A stretch of 64,000 bases of DNA from Bradyrhizobium centrolobii. GTDB lineage: Bacteria > Pseudomonadota > Alphaproteobacteria > Rhizobiales > Xanthobacteraceae. The notes beneath the pieces were generated by a model that saw only the letters and a program-made list of their open reading frames with translations, made no database searches and was not told the DNA's origin. A program made the position numbers and the translations under genes. The stretch spans positions 62,001 through 126,000 of the forward strand of contig NZ_LUUB01000045.1 of NCBI RefSeq assembly GCF_001641635.1, given 5' to 3'. Below, piece after piece: positions 31,079-39,534 of this stretch. Every line of letters starts with the position of its first letter. Positions within the stretch are counted from its first letter, which is position 1.

Positions 31079-31333
31079 ATGCAAGTTGAGAGATTGGTGA
31101 GCCTATCGTCGCACCTCGCGGCAAGCAATCAGGGGGCCCCCTTGAGTGACAGAGCATCCTTGCAGAGCAGATTTGTCATTCGGATGGGAGGCATCGGTTG
31201 GATGGTCTACGACCGAGAACGCAAGGGTCCAGCACTGATTGGGACAGACTACGCAGCCAGGCTCACGAGGGAACAAGCCGAACGCGTGATGCTGATCCTG
31301 ACTGGTCCAGCGGAGGACGAAGTTTCATTTTGA
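31079..31333 (+). CDS. GWMVYDRER-family small protein, copy 3
   Basis: An 84-residue protein with core IRMGGIGWMVYDRERKGPAL and TREQAERVMLILTG, nearly identical in DNA to copy 1 across the core. ATG 31079 is used here. By alignment to the other copies a TTG at 31142 is the more likely true start. Confidence 0.6.
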   Translation: MQVERLVSLSSHLAASNQGAPLSDRASLQSRFVIRMGGIGWMVYDRERKGPALIGTDYAARLTREQAERVMLILTGPAEDEVSF

Positions 31334-31449
31334 GCAAAGCGCTGCGCGAGGTGTGCCGATCGCGGGCGGTCGAACCGTACAGTGCGGGCTGCCGGCGCCC
31401 GGATTATCCGTAGCGCCAGTGGCGGCAGGCTCTCGGACCTCTTGCAAGA

Positions 31450-31920
31450 TCACCTCAGCGAGATCGCGATGTGGCTGATATTGGCCGCAAGCTCCAGGCC
31501 CGCCTTCGGGCCTTGCAGCACGATCGTCACGCCCTTCTCGTTGCGCAGGTGGACGCCGTTGACGCCACCGACCAGGGCGAAGCCGCCGCCGACGGAGCTG
31601 TAGGTGCCGGCGAAATCACTGACCTCGCGAATGCCCGATGCCCAGCCGTCGAGCCGGCCGACCGTGGCTCCCAGCGTGATGCCGAAGCTCATGCCGGAGA
31701 TCTTGAACGGATAGGTCTTGCCGCGGTAGGTCAAAACGCCGCTGCCGGCGCCGCCGCCAACCAGGAGGCCGGCCTTGACGATCTTGACGCGGACATGGCC
31801 GGCGGCCTGCGCGAAGGAAAGCGTAACCGGCGCGGCGAGCGCCAGTCCCAGGAGCACAATCGCGATCAGGCGGCCTGCGCGCAGGCGCAACGCAGCTCGC
31901 CCTTCAGGGTTTTGCGGCAT
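31450..31920 (-). CDS. Secreted EipA/DUF1134-like small envelope protein
   Basis: A 156-residue protein. Start 31920 gives a signal peptide (LIAIVLLGLALAAPVTLSFA-QA). The mature part is Gly-rich: GGAGSGVLTYRGKTYPFKIS, GMSFGITLG, IVLQGPKAGLEL. A paralogue lies at 40379-40813. The pattern resembles EipA/DUF1134-type periplasmic proteins but I am not certain. Last gene of a FixK-box operon with DUF2950 and DUF3300 genes. Confidence 0.6.
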   Translation of the reverse strand: MPQNPEGRAALRLRAGRLIAIVLLGLALAAPVTLSFAQAAGHVRVKIVKAGLLVGGGAGSGVLTYRGKTYPFKISGMSFGITLGATVGRLDGWASGIREVSDFAGTYSSVGGGFALVGGVNGVHLRNEKGVTIVLQGPKAGLELAANISHIAISLR

Positions 31921-32821
31921 CGACTTTCTTCCAGGTCTGATCCGGATCGAACAGCGCCGTACGCTGTGCAATGAATTCGGTCCGCTTGCCCAGATCCTTC
32001 TGGTAGACGGTGCCGGCATGATTGACCAGGAAGGTCATGACGCCGGAGTTGCCGTATTCCGCAGGCCACGCAATCAATCCATAGCCGCCGATCATTTTGC
32101 CCTTGACGACATAGTTGAGCGCGCCGCCGGGTGCATCGGGGCCCTGCCCTTTCAGGATACGGAAGTAGTATCCATGATATGGCGCCGGTTCCCCGTCACC
32201 GGGCCTATAGCCCTCCTTCGAGGCTTCGGCTGCCAGCGCACCAAGCGGGCTCGGATCGTTGTCGTCGCGCCAGAACAGGCCATCCTTCTTGCCGGGCGAA
32301 GAGACGATGCGCTGTGCGTAGACGCCTACGCCTTCGCCGCGATCCTTCTCGGCATATTCGTTCTGCGCATCGACATAGGCGAGCGCGGTCTGGATCGCGT
32401 CGAGCTCGTTGCGGCCGATGCGGCGATACAGCACCTCCTTTCGTCCCTCGTCCGTATCGAACGCCCAGCCGCTCTTGGTATTGATCAGCGGAATCGGGAA
32501 CGGGAAGTCGTCCGGCCCCAGCATCAGCGTCGCGGTCTTGTTGCCCTCCGCCTTGATCGAATGCTTCGCATCGTACATCGAGAGGAAACGCTGGCGGATG
32601 TCGGCATCGGCGACCTCATCGCCGGAGGACACGATGTCCTCGGCGGCCCTGCCGAGCACTTTCAGGATATCGCTCGGGCCGCTCTTGACCGCGGCGGCGA
32701 GCGCAGTAGCTGCGTCCTCCGGTGTCTTGTAGGACTCCTGCGCCTGCGAGGCCGAACCAGGCAACGCCAGCGCCACGAGACTGACCAAGGCCAAACATCG
32801 AAGCGACTTCAGACCGATCAT
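31904..32821 (-). CDS. DUF2950 family periplasmic protein
   Basis: A 305-residue protein. Signal peptide at the start (LVSLVALALPGSASA-type; cleavage near residue 28). The core shows YKTPEDAATALAAAVKSG, YHGYYFRILKGQG and GLIAWPAEYGNSGVMTFLVN, the signature of DUF2950. Start 32821 overlaps the DUF3300 gene end by 4 bases. DUF2950 and DUF3300 genes occur together in many proteobacteria. Function unknown, envelope location. Confidence 0.85.
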   Translation of the reverse strand: MIGLKSLRCLALVSLVALALPGSASQAQESYKTPEDAATALAAAVKSGPSDILKVLGRAAEDIVSSGDEVADADIRQRFLSMYDAKHSIKAEGNKTATLMLGPDDFPFPIPLINTKSGWAFDTDEGRKEVLYRRIGRNELDAIQTALAYVDAQNEYAEKDRGEGVGVYAQRIVSSPGKKDGLFWRDDNDPSPLGALAAEASKEGYRPGDGEPAPYHGYYFRILKGQGPDAPGGALNYVVKGKMIGGYGLIAWPAEYGNSGVMTFLVNHAGTVYQKDLGKRTEFIAQRTALFDPDQTWKKVDAAKP

Positions 32822-34476
32822 GGCGACACCTCCGCTGGGATCTTCGCGCCGCCGGCGAGCCAATCGCGGTAGGTGCGGAATTTCAGTCCGAGCTTCTCGT
32901 AGGAGACCCGCAAGTAACCATCGCTGCCGCGGGTCACCGCCTCCGGCATGACGCGCTCGACCTCCTGCGCGATGACGCCGACATAGGCCTTGCGGCCGCC
33001 GATGTAAGAGAAGCGGTAATAGCCGAGCCCGTTGGTGAGATGGCCGAGCAACACGACGTCGTGCTTCAGCGCGATGTCGGAGCGCCGTCCACCACCACCG
33101 CCGCCGCGGAAACCGCCTCCCCCGCCTCCGCCACCACCGCGCATGGCCATGCCGCCACCGCCGCCGCGTCCGGCAAAGCTCGGACCGCCGCCACCACGCG
33201 GCATGCTTGCCATACTTGCGCGGCCGCGCGCCGATGCCGCGGCCGCCGCACGGCCGGATGAAACGTTCATGGCTCCGCCGCGATTGCCGCCACGGTTGCC
33301 CGCGCCGCCGCCCGCGCGGTTGGCTGCACGATCGCCGCCGCCCTTGGCGCGATTGCCGGCACCCTTGGCGCGATTGCCGGCACCCTTGGCGCGATTGCCG
33401 GCATTGGCTCTGTCGCCGCCGCCAGGCCGATCCCGCGAGCCTGCGCGATCACCGGCTCCCGCACGATCTCCCGCCCGGTCGCCCGCGCGATCACCGGCCC
33501 GATCTCCGGCGCCCTGGTTCGGACGCAGCACCTGCTGGCCGTCGCGGCCGCGAAACTCCATCCGGTCGGCGGCGCCGGCCTTGATGTTGTTGTTGCCGAA
33601 GCGCTGCTGAACATTGACGTTGTTGTAGCGCACGCCCTGGCGATGCGCCGGATTGTGCTGCCAGCCGTTTCCAATGTTGGTGGTCCGGTGATTGACGTAG
33701 ACGTTGCGGTTGCCCCAATTGCAGCCGCCGCCCCAGTAATTGCCCCAGCGGCCGATCGCCCAGGCGGTGCCGAAGGCGAGGCCGGCTGCAACTACGCCCG
33801 CTCCGATATAGGAGGGATAGCCGACGTAATACGGCGGATAGTCCGCATAGGGCCAGGTGCCATAAACCGTGGCCGGATCGTAATATGGAACGTACAGCGT
33901 CCCGGGATCGGCCTGCTGGATGACCACGACCTGCTTGTTGTCCTGCGTCTGAATGCTGACCTTCTGCTGCTTGGTCGTCACCAGCTTCTTGTTGTCATAG
34001 GCCTTGTTGCGCAGGCGCTGGATCGCATCCATCACGTCCGGCTGTTGCGCGAGAAAGGCGTCGCCCAAATTCTTGGTCCATTCGAGCTTGTCGCTCATCA
34101 TCGCCAGGACGTCGGCCGTGCTGGCGAGCGCCTTGACGCTGTCGTCCCAGGCCTGCTTCTCGACCTCGACCTTGAGCGCATCGCCCTTCAGATTCTTGCG
34201 CTCCTTCAGCCAGCGGTCGGCCTGCACCACCTCGAGCGGATAGGTCGAAGCGGCCAGCACGTTGGCAAGGAGCTCGTCGGGATAAAGTGCGATCGGCGCG
34301 ACCAACGCCTCGAGTTGCTCGGGCTTCAGAAGCTCGGCAGCCGGCGCCGGCGGGCTTGCCGGCTGCGCCTGCGTGCTCGGGGCCGCCGGCTTGTCGGTGG
34401 TCTGCGCCGTTGCGGCGACCGGGACCGCCACCACCAGCGCAAGCGCCATCAGGGTCTTGCCGCAGCGAAACATCAC
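32818..34476 (-). CDS. DUF3300 protein with RAGD/NRAKG repeats and S74-like C-terminal domain
   Basis: A 552-residue protein. Signal peptide 1-24, then DUF3300 (LEALVAPIALYPDELLANVL; VVQADRWL). Residues ~320-460 are low-complexity with tandem DRAGDRAG and GNRAKGA repeats and Gly-rich runs. The end (SDIALKHDVVLLG...GYYRFSY...AYVGVIAQEVERVMPEAV) has the pattern of the S74 intramolecular chaperone domain of phage spikes. The first gene of the operon; a perfect FixK-type box lies 54 bases upstream. Confidence 0.85.
   Translation of the reverse strand: MMFRCGKTLMALALVVAVPVAATAQTTDKPAAPSTQAQPASPPAPAAELLKPEQLEALVAPIALYPDELLANVLAASTYPLEVVQADRWLKERKNLKGDALKVEVEKQAWDDSVKALASTADVLAMMSDKLEWTKNLGDAFLAQQPDVMDAIQRLRNKAYDNKKLVTTKQQKVSIQTQDNKQVVVIQQADPGTLYVPYYDPATVYGTWPYADYPPYYVGYPSYIGAGVVAAGLAFGTAWAIGRWGNYWGGGCNWGNRNVYVNHRTTNIGNGWQHNPAHRQGVRYNNVNVQQRFGNNNIKAGAADRMEFRGRDGQQVLRPNQGAGDRAGDRAGDRAGDRAGAGDRAGSRDRPGGGDRANAGNRAKGAGNRAKGAGNRAKGGGDRAANRAGGGAGNRGGNRGGAMNVSSGRAAAAASARGRASMASMPRGGGGPSFAGRGGGGGMAMRGGGGGGGGGFRGGGGGGRRSDIALKHDVVLLGHLTNGLGYYRFSYIGGRKAYVGVIAQEVERVMPEAVTRGSDGYLRVSYEKLGLKFRTYRDWLAGGAKIPAEVSP
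33336..33510 (-). repeat. Tandem repeats inside the DUF3300 gene
   Basis: A 21-bp unit coding for GNRAKGA is repeated three times near 33340-33405 and a 12-bp GDRA unit several times near 33450-33510. In-frame repeats imply length variation of the protein linker, not a CRISPR. Confidence 0.7.
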
Positions 34477-34529
34477 ACCCTCCCTTGGACTTTCCTTGCG
34501 GGAAGATCGGGCCGGAGCACGGACGTTCG

Positions 34530-34543
34530 TTGATCAAGATCAA
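34530..34543 (-). promoter_or_regulatory. FixK-type box TTGATCAAGATCAA for the DUF3300 operon
   Basis: A perfect TTGAT-N4-ATCAA core within a longer palindrome (CGTTCG...CGAACG, 34524-34549). Centred 60 bp upstream of the start at 34476. Confidence 0.75.
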
Positions 34544-34594
34544 CGAACGGGGCGCGCTCGCTCTGTTGCAACGCGAGAGCGAGGCGTCATTCGA

Positions 34595-34690
34595 TCAACT
34601 CGGCTTGCTGAAAGGCATCGACGCGCATCTGTGCGCCGGGGTGAACGCGGCCGCGGCGCCGACCAGGGAAATGAACTCACGGCGTCTCAT
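34595..34690 (-). pseudogene. Truncated ABC-transporter substrate-binding protein gene (leader only)
   Basis: 31 codons, MRRREFISLVGAAAAFTPAH then a short tail and stop. MRRREFISLVG-AAA is the twin-arginine leader typical of rhizobial ABC-type substrate-binding proteins of about 330 residues, so only the front remains. It has its own FixK-type box about 88 bases upstream. The neighbouring histidine kinase carries the same kind of binding domain. No other gene lies in 34477-34802. Confidence 0.5.
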
Positions 34691-34777
34691 GACCGCCTAC
34701 TGCTCCCGACTGTGCTCGCTGCCACTCGCGGTTATCACGCAACCGCGAAAGGAAACGGCCTCGCCGGACCGAGGGGT

Positions 34778-34791
34778 TTGATCAAGATCAA
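34778..34791 (-). promoter_or_regulatory. FixK-type box TTGATCAAGATCAA
   Basis: A perfect core, placed between the histidine kinase end (34803) and the truncated leader gene (start 34690). Now probably drives a broken gene. Confidence 0.6.
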
Positions 34792-34802
34792 GATACCTGC
34801 CG

Positions 34803-36704
34803 TCAGCGGAGGATCGGGAGCTTGATCGTGAACAGGGCGCCGCCCGCCGGCTGGTTCGCAGCGGCGATGGTGCCGTGATGAGCCTCGACGATGGTCTTGG
34901 CTATCGCGAGCCCCATGCCCATGCCTTGTGGCTTGGTGGTGAAGAAGGGATCGAACACCTTCGCGAGATCCCCGGCCGCGATGCCGGGGCCGGTGTCCGC
35001 AATCCTGATCTGCGCCTGGCGGCCGGACAGCCGCGTCGACACGGCGACCTCACGCTTCACCATCTCCGCATCGGAGATCGCGTCCATCGCATTGATGATC
35101 AGATTGAGGACGATCTGCTGGAGCTGGACCGGATCGCCTTTGACATGCAGCTCGGCAATCGCCGGCGTGTATGTCAGCGCGACGCGGCGCCCGTCAGCAA
35201 CCGCCCGGACCAGGCCGATCGCCTCACCCACCGTGTCGTTGAGCTCGATGTCCCTGGCCTCGAACGGCGTCTTCTTCAAGACGCTGCGCAGCCGCCGGAT
35301 CACCTCACTCGCCCGCTGATCGTCGCGCCTGATATCGGCGAGGATATGCCGGATCTCGTCGAGATCCGGCGAGGCGGCTTTCAGCATGAGCTCCGCCGTC
35401 TCCGTATTGGTGAGGATCGAGCCGAGCGGCTGGTTCAGTTCATGCGCGATCGATGTCGTCAACTCGCCGACGGCCGAATAGCGGTTGACGTGGGCGAGCT
35501 CGGCGAGGCGCTGGCGCGATTCGACTTCCGCCACCTGACGGCCGTGGCGCTCGTGCAGCAGTCCGCTGATGAGGCCGGCCTGCACGAGGATGACGGCCAT
35601 GATCAGCAGCATCTGCCAGCGATAGCTTTCCCAGATGGGCGGCTCACGAAACAGGATCTCACTGCCCGGTGGCAAATTGCTTTCACTGATGCCCCAACGC
35701 CGGAGTTCCCGCCAATCATACTTCGGGGACCCGAATCCGATCGGCTCGAATTTCATGTTGGACGGCTTCTCGCCGCCGAGGATGCGGATGGCGGCATCGA
35801 CGGTCTTCGAACTGGTTTCGGCGACCGAATGCATCGGACCGCCGACGGTACTGCCGCCGAAGAAGGGCTCCTGATAGGAAAAGATCGGCGCATTCGCGAC
35901 CGCATGCAGTCTGCGCAAGGCGATATCGCCCTCGTGGACGATGCCCGCGGCATCGACCGACATCAAACCCCAGAACAGCACCGTGTGCGGCGGAAGATCC
36001 GATGCGCGCTTCAGGATCTCGTCGAACGACAGGTCCGAAAACCAGACGAGGTCGAGCCGGCCCTCCAGCGGCCTCAGCTCCCGCTTCACCTCGTCGCTCC
36101 AGAACTTCTCGAGCGGCGAGGCGCCGACCACGATGGCGACCGTCCTGGTGTCCGGCAGAAGCTGGAGAATGTTGTCGAACGCGGCCAAGAAATCGTTGCG
36201 GACCGCCACGACGACGTCGTTATCAGTGAGATCGGCGCGGTTCACCAGCCGCTGCTCGACCACGGTCAGCACCATCGGCGTACCGGGAAACAGCTTTCCC
36301 CGATATCTCTGCACGAACCGCGCCGCGGGTGCGCCGATGCTCAGCACGATGTCGGGCAGCGCGCCCTGGTACAGCGAGCCAAGATACTCGACGAAAGGCG
36401 CTTCCGGACCCGGATTGTTGAAGCGCGCGGTCAGCAGCGTGTGCTCCTGTATATCGAGCGGCCAAGGCGATCGCCGCTCGAGCTCGGCCTTGATGCTGCG
36501 CGCAAATTCGCTCCAGGGCCGAAACTCGCGGCCGAAGGAATGCAGCACCAGCACGCGCTTGGGCTCGCTGCGCGTGGCGGCGCCCGGCTCGGCGGCGCGC
36601 GCGCGCCCGGACAGCATACACGCAGAGAGCCACAGGCCGAGGCACAGCAGCGCGGCCGCGACCGGCCACGGCCTGACCGACGCAATGGTCATGGGCCCGC
36701 TCAT
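34803..36704 (-). CDS. Sensor histidine kinase with ABC-substrate-binding-like periplasmic domain
   Basis: A 633-residue protein; start 36704 gives a signal/membrane anchor (VAAALLCLGLWLSACML). Residues ~40-340 follow the ABC_sub_bind pattern (KRVLVLHSFGREFRPWSEFA ... IVLSIGAPAARFVQRY). A membrane helix (LLIMAVILVQAGLISGLL) precedes the H-box AHELNQPL, and an ATPase domain with NAMDAI, ADTGPGIA and GMGMGLAIAKT. No receiver domain and no adjacent cognate regulator. The ligand is unknown; a small organic compound is plausible given the fold. Confidence 0.85.
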   Translation of the reverse strand: MSGPMTIASVRPWPVAAALLCLGLWLSACMLSGRARAAEPGAATRSEPKRVLVLHSFGREFRPWSEFARSIKAELERRSPWPLDIQEHTLLTARFNNPGPEAPFVEYLGSLYQGALPDIVLSIGAPAARFVQRYRGKLFPGTPMVLTVVEQRLVNRADLTDNDVVVAVRNDFLAAFDNILQLLPDTRTVAIVVGASPLEKFWSDEVKRELRPLEGRLDLVWFSDLSFDEILKRASDLPPHTVLFWGLMSVDAAGIVHEGDIALRRLHAVANAPIFSYQEPFFGGSTVGGPMHSVAETSSKTVDAAIRILGGEKPSNMKFEPIGFGSPKYDWRELRRWGISESNLPPGSEILFREPPIWESYRWQMLLIMAVILVQAGLISGLLHERHGRQVAEVESRQRLAELAHVNRYSAVGELTTSIAHELNQPLGSILTNTETAELMLKAASPDLDEIRHILADIRRDDQRASEVIRRLRSVLKKTPFEARDIELNDTVGEAIGLVRAVADGRRVALTYTPAIAELHVKGDPVQLQQIVLNLIINAMDAISDAEMVKREVAVSTRLSGRQAQIRIADTGPGIAAGDLAKVFDPFFTTKPQGMGMGLAIAKTIVEAHHGTIAAANQPAGGALFTIKLPILR

Positions 36705-36786
36705 GCTCCTCCTCGGCGGCTTCCAATGGCCGCTCGGGGCAAATTCTAGCGGGAATTGCCGAGTGCCGACAACCCGCGGCCCGTCG

Positions 36787-37200
36787 CTATGTCGCCGGAC
36801 AGCGGTGATAGCGGATTTCCATGTCCTCCATGCCCGGGAACAGGCGGACGAGACTATTGGCATCCAGCTCCTTCAGGCTGAACTGAACGCTGGAGAGCAT
36901 GATGTCGGTCGCGCAGGCGGCGATCAGATTGACGTTCGGGCCGGCATCCTTCCTCGCCTTGATCCGGCAGCGTGCGAACTTGCCGATGATCTGGTCGCCA
37001 TCGATGATGAAGCCGCCGCCATAGACATCCGACATGTCCGCGAAGCCGAGCTGCACACCCTGGCGTACGAACACCTTTGCACAATTGTCGGCATCGCTCG
37101 CCCAGGCGCCGTTGAGATCGAGCGCATCGGCGCGACTGGCCGTGACAGCCGGCGATGCAAGCAGCAGTGCGCTCAGCGCGATTACCTTCCGTAAATCCAT
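36787..37200 (-). CDS. Small periplasmic protein
   Basis: A 137-residue protein. Signal peptide (VIALSALLLASPAVTASRA-DA), then LDLNGAWASDADNCAKVFVR and CRIKARKD, ACATDIML, YHRC: five cysteines, possibly disulfide-linked. It lies between the kinase and the HlyD-type gene, same strand. Function unknown. Confidence 0.7.
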   Translation of the reverse strand: MDLRKVIALSALLLASPAVTASRADALDLNGAWASDADNCAKVFVRQGVQLGFADMSDVYGGGFIIDGDQIIGKFARCRIKARKDAGPNVNLIAACATDIMLSSVQFSLKELDANSLVRLFPGMEDMEIRYHRCPAT

Positions 37201-37225
37201 CTCTGATCCCTTCCCTCGCGCGTAC

Positions 37226-38458
37226 TCAATGGCCGCTCAGCACCAGCGTCTGGATCGGCAGCAACAGCGCCTGGATGCGCAGCAGGAGCGCATGCACGAG
37301 GCCGACGCCGTCGACGACGTGCAGCGCAATCTTCCGGCTGGTCGGGGTGTCCTTGGCCGAGATCTCTTCGTGATTGCTGGTGTAGGCATTGACGATGCAG
37401 CTGCTGCCGGGCGTCACGCCGTCGAGGCCGCCCTGGTAGAGCGGCTCCAGGAACACCAGGATGGTGCCGGGGCGAACGGCGTTCTGCGCCTCGAGCAGCT
37501 GCTCGCCGGTGCGGAACTGTCCGGCGGCGATGTAGTCCTGCACTGTCGTGATCACCATCGGGATGATGACCCAGGGTTTTGAGATGCAGGTCGCCTCGGC
37601 GACCATGCCCGTCTGCATCACCTGCGCCTCGATCTGGCCAAAGCCCGCCTGAAGCACCTTGCGGCCCGCGCCTTCCGGAATGAGAACGCCTGCGGGGCGC
37701 ATCAGCTGGTTGACGACGTCGCCGGGGCGCACCAGGAACTGCTCGACCCGCCCGTCGACGCCGGCGCGGACGATGGTCTTGTCGAGATCGACCTGAGCCT
37801 GGTCGAGCGCCGCTTCGGCGCTGGCCTTTTGGGCCGGCAACAGCGTCGATACCTGCAGGCTCGCGGCCTGTTTGGCAGCATTTGCGCCATCAATGCCGGC
37901 CTGGCGCTGATCGACCAGCACCTGAAGCTTTTCGATGTCTCGCTGCGGAACGATGCCAGGGTTGCGGCGCTGGAGCTCCTTCTTGACGTCGAGTTCGTCC
38001 TTGGCCTGCTGATAATTGGCCTTCGCCTCCCCGATCTGCGCCTCGGCCTTGACCACATCGGCCTGTGCGGTCTGCATGGCCGCGTCGACCTCGGAAACCT
38101 TCCGCTTCGCGGTTTCAAGCGCGGCCTGCTGCTTCGAGTTGTCCAGCGTAAACAGCACGTCGCCTTTCTTCACCGGCGCGCTGATGCCGATTTTGACTTC
38201 GGCCACACGGCCGGACCCCTCGGGCAGGATTGGCACCGTGCGGTAGTACAGCGTTGCCGACGACGTCGACGGATGGAAGTAGAAGATCATGGTGATCAGC
38301 GACACCGTCAGCATCAGGCAGCCGGTGATGCCCCAGCGCAGCTCGTACCAGACCGAGAAGAAGGTGATCTCCTTGCCAAGCCGCTTGCCCTGGACGTAAC
38401 GGCGATAGAGGTAGTCCGGCACAATCGTCACGAGGGAGCAGATCATGAGCTCAAGCAT
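37226..38458 (-). CDS. HlyD-family membrane fusion protein (EmrA-like)
   Basis: A 410-residue protein. Two N-terminal hydrophobic segments, then GSGRVAEVKIGISAPVKKGD (lipoyl-like half), a long coiled-coil hairpin (residues ~110-220, with AKRKVSEVDAAMQTAQADVV), and the barrel part (DLDKTIVRAGVDGRVEQFLV). The usual inner-membrane pump or outer-membrane channel is not adjacent. It overlaps the small membrane gene in front by 8 bases, so the pair is one transport unit under the FixK-type box at 38960. Confidence 0.85.
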   Translation of the reverse strand: MLELMICSLVTIVPDYLYRRYVQGKRLGKEITFFSVWYELRWGITGCLMLTVSLITMIFYFHPSTSSATLYYRTVPILPEGSGRVAEVKIGISAPVKKGDVLFTLDNSKQQAALETAKRKVSEVDAAMQTAQADVVKAEAQIGEAKANYQQAKDELDVKKELQRRNPGIVPQRDIEKLQVLVDQRQAGIDGANAAKQAASLQVSTLLPAQKASAEAALDQAQVDLDKTIVRAGVDGRVEQFLVRPGDVVNQLMRPAGVLIPEGAGRKVLQAGFGQIEAQVMQTGMVAEATCISKPWVIIPMVITTVQDYIAAGQFRTGEQLLEAQNAVRPGTILVFLEPLYQGGLDGVTPGSSCIVNAYTSNHEEISAKDTPTSRKIALHVVDGVGLVHALLLRIQALLLPIQTLVLSGH

Positions 38459-38864
38459 GGCTGTGCTCCTTCTCCCTCACGGTCCCCGGCTTGTCCGCGG
38501 GGGGTGGGCTTGCCGGCGGCACCTCTCCCTCCTCTCCGGGCGTTGCGTCGGCGATCTTCTCGACGGAATCGGCGATGCTGCGCAGCGGCGTGCCGAAATC
38601 GGGGATGTCGATGAGCGCGAGCAGCAGGCCCGCGACCCAGAAGATGTGCATGTGCGTGAAGAGCGAGATCAGGCCGAGGACCGCGACGAACTCGAATTGC
38701 AGCTTTTGCGACTTGTGCGCCATCCGTTCCGGAAGGCTGTGCAGCTTCCAATAGAGCGTGCCGACCCAGAGCACGGTGCCGATCAGGAACACTCCCATCA
38801 CCACCATCAGCGTGTCGGTCCCACTTCCCGGCGCGAGGTAGAAGGGGAGATGATGCGGCGCCAT
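38451..38864 (-). CDS. Small inner-membrane protein (partner of the HlyD-type adaptor)
   Basis: A 137-residue protein. Start 38864 (MAPHHLPFYLAPGSGTDTLM) places the FixK-type box about 102 bp upstream; a longer start at 38942 would crowd it. Two membrane helices (VVMGVFLIGTVLWVGTLYW; FEFVAVLGLISLFTHMHIFW) and a Pro/Glu-rich tail. DUF3302-type proteins pair with HlyD-like adaptors in this way; I assign that family tentatively. Confidence 0.7.
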   Translation of the reverse strand: MAPHHLPFYLAPGSGTDTLMVVMGVFLIGTVLWVGTLYWKLHSLPERMAHKSQKLQFEFVAVLGLISLFTHMHIFWVAGLLLALIDIPDFGTPLRSIADSVEKIADATPGEEGEVPPASPPPADKPGTVREKEHSHA

Positions 38865-38959
38865 CGGATGAAGCTGATCGTTCAACGAACTCTCCCAACT
38901 CAGGAATTTGGCCCATGGAGGCTCGTGCGGCATTGTGGGCAACAGAGCCCCGGGTTTGC

Positions 38960-38973
38960 TTGATTTGAATCAA
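38960..38973. promoter_or_regulatory. FixK-type box TTGATTTGAATCAA between divergent operons
   Basis: A perfect site lying between the minus-strand adaptor operon and the plus-strand genes at 39042 and 39535. It could serve both. Confidence 0.75.
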
Positions 38974-39041
38974 GGGAATGCCCCCTGCCCGACCTAGCCT
39001 TCCACGAACGCCGATTGCACAACCATGCAGGAGCCGCAGTC

Positions 39042-39497
39042 ATGCCCGGCCTTGATGATCTCATTCCCAATGCCGCCAATATCCGCAAAGAGGCTGCTCT
39101 CAAGGAGGCCGAGAGGGCCGAGGAATATGCCCGTCTCGCAGCCGCCGCCGAAGCCGAGAAACACGCCCTGATCGAACGGCTGAGCAAGCCGTCCGGCAAG
39201 AGCGAGGAGGAGAAGATCCAGCTCGCCTCGACCATCATCCAGCGCGCGGTGCGCAACGGCCTGACCCAGGTCCAGGTCTATCGCTTCCCCAACACGCTGT
39301 GCACCGACAGGGGGCGCGCCATCAACCAGCAGGAAAAGGGCTGGGAGAACACGCTGACCGGGATCCCCAAGGAGATCTTCCAGCTCTGGACAGACTATCT
39401 GAAACCGCGCGGCTATCGCATCGCCTATCAGATCATCGATTTTCCGGGCGGCGTGCCCGGCGATGTCGGCGTGACCATTTCCTGGGGCGATGATTGA
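39042..39497 (+). CDS. Hypothetical protein co-transcribed with PPK2
   Basis: A 151-residue soluble protein. An Ala/Glu-rich helix (KEAERAEEYARLAAAAEAEK) precedes a folded half (TQVQVYRFPNTLCTDRGRAI; GWENTLTGIPKEIFQLWTDY). The start at 39042 has CAGGAG upstream. It lies 37 bases before ppk2 and downstream of a FixK-type box. Function unknown. Confidence 0.75.
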   Translation: MPGLDDLIPNAANIRKEAALKEAERAEEYARLAAAAEAEKHALIERLSKPSGKSEEEKIQLASTIIQRAVRNGLTQVQVYRFPNTLCTDRGRAINQQEKGWENTLTGIPKEIFQLWTDYLKPRGYRIAYQIIDFPGGVPGDVGVTISWGDD

Positions 39498-39534
39498 GCG
39501 CCGCAAGACCGGTTGATGCAGCGAGAGGATCGAC

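Noticed and set aside
33336..33510. Regular short repeats resembling a CRISPR array
   Set aside because: The units are contiguous 12- and 21-bp in-frame codon repeats with no spacers. They encode the low-complexity linker of the DUF3300 protein.
34875..36749. Plus-strand frame of over 600 codons opposite the histidine kinase
   Set aside because: The kinase frame has all catalytic motifs; the opposite frame is charge-rich and motif-free.
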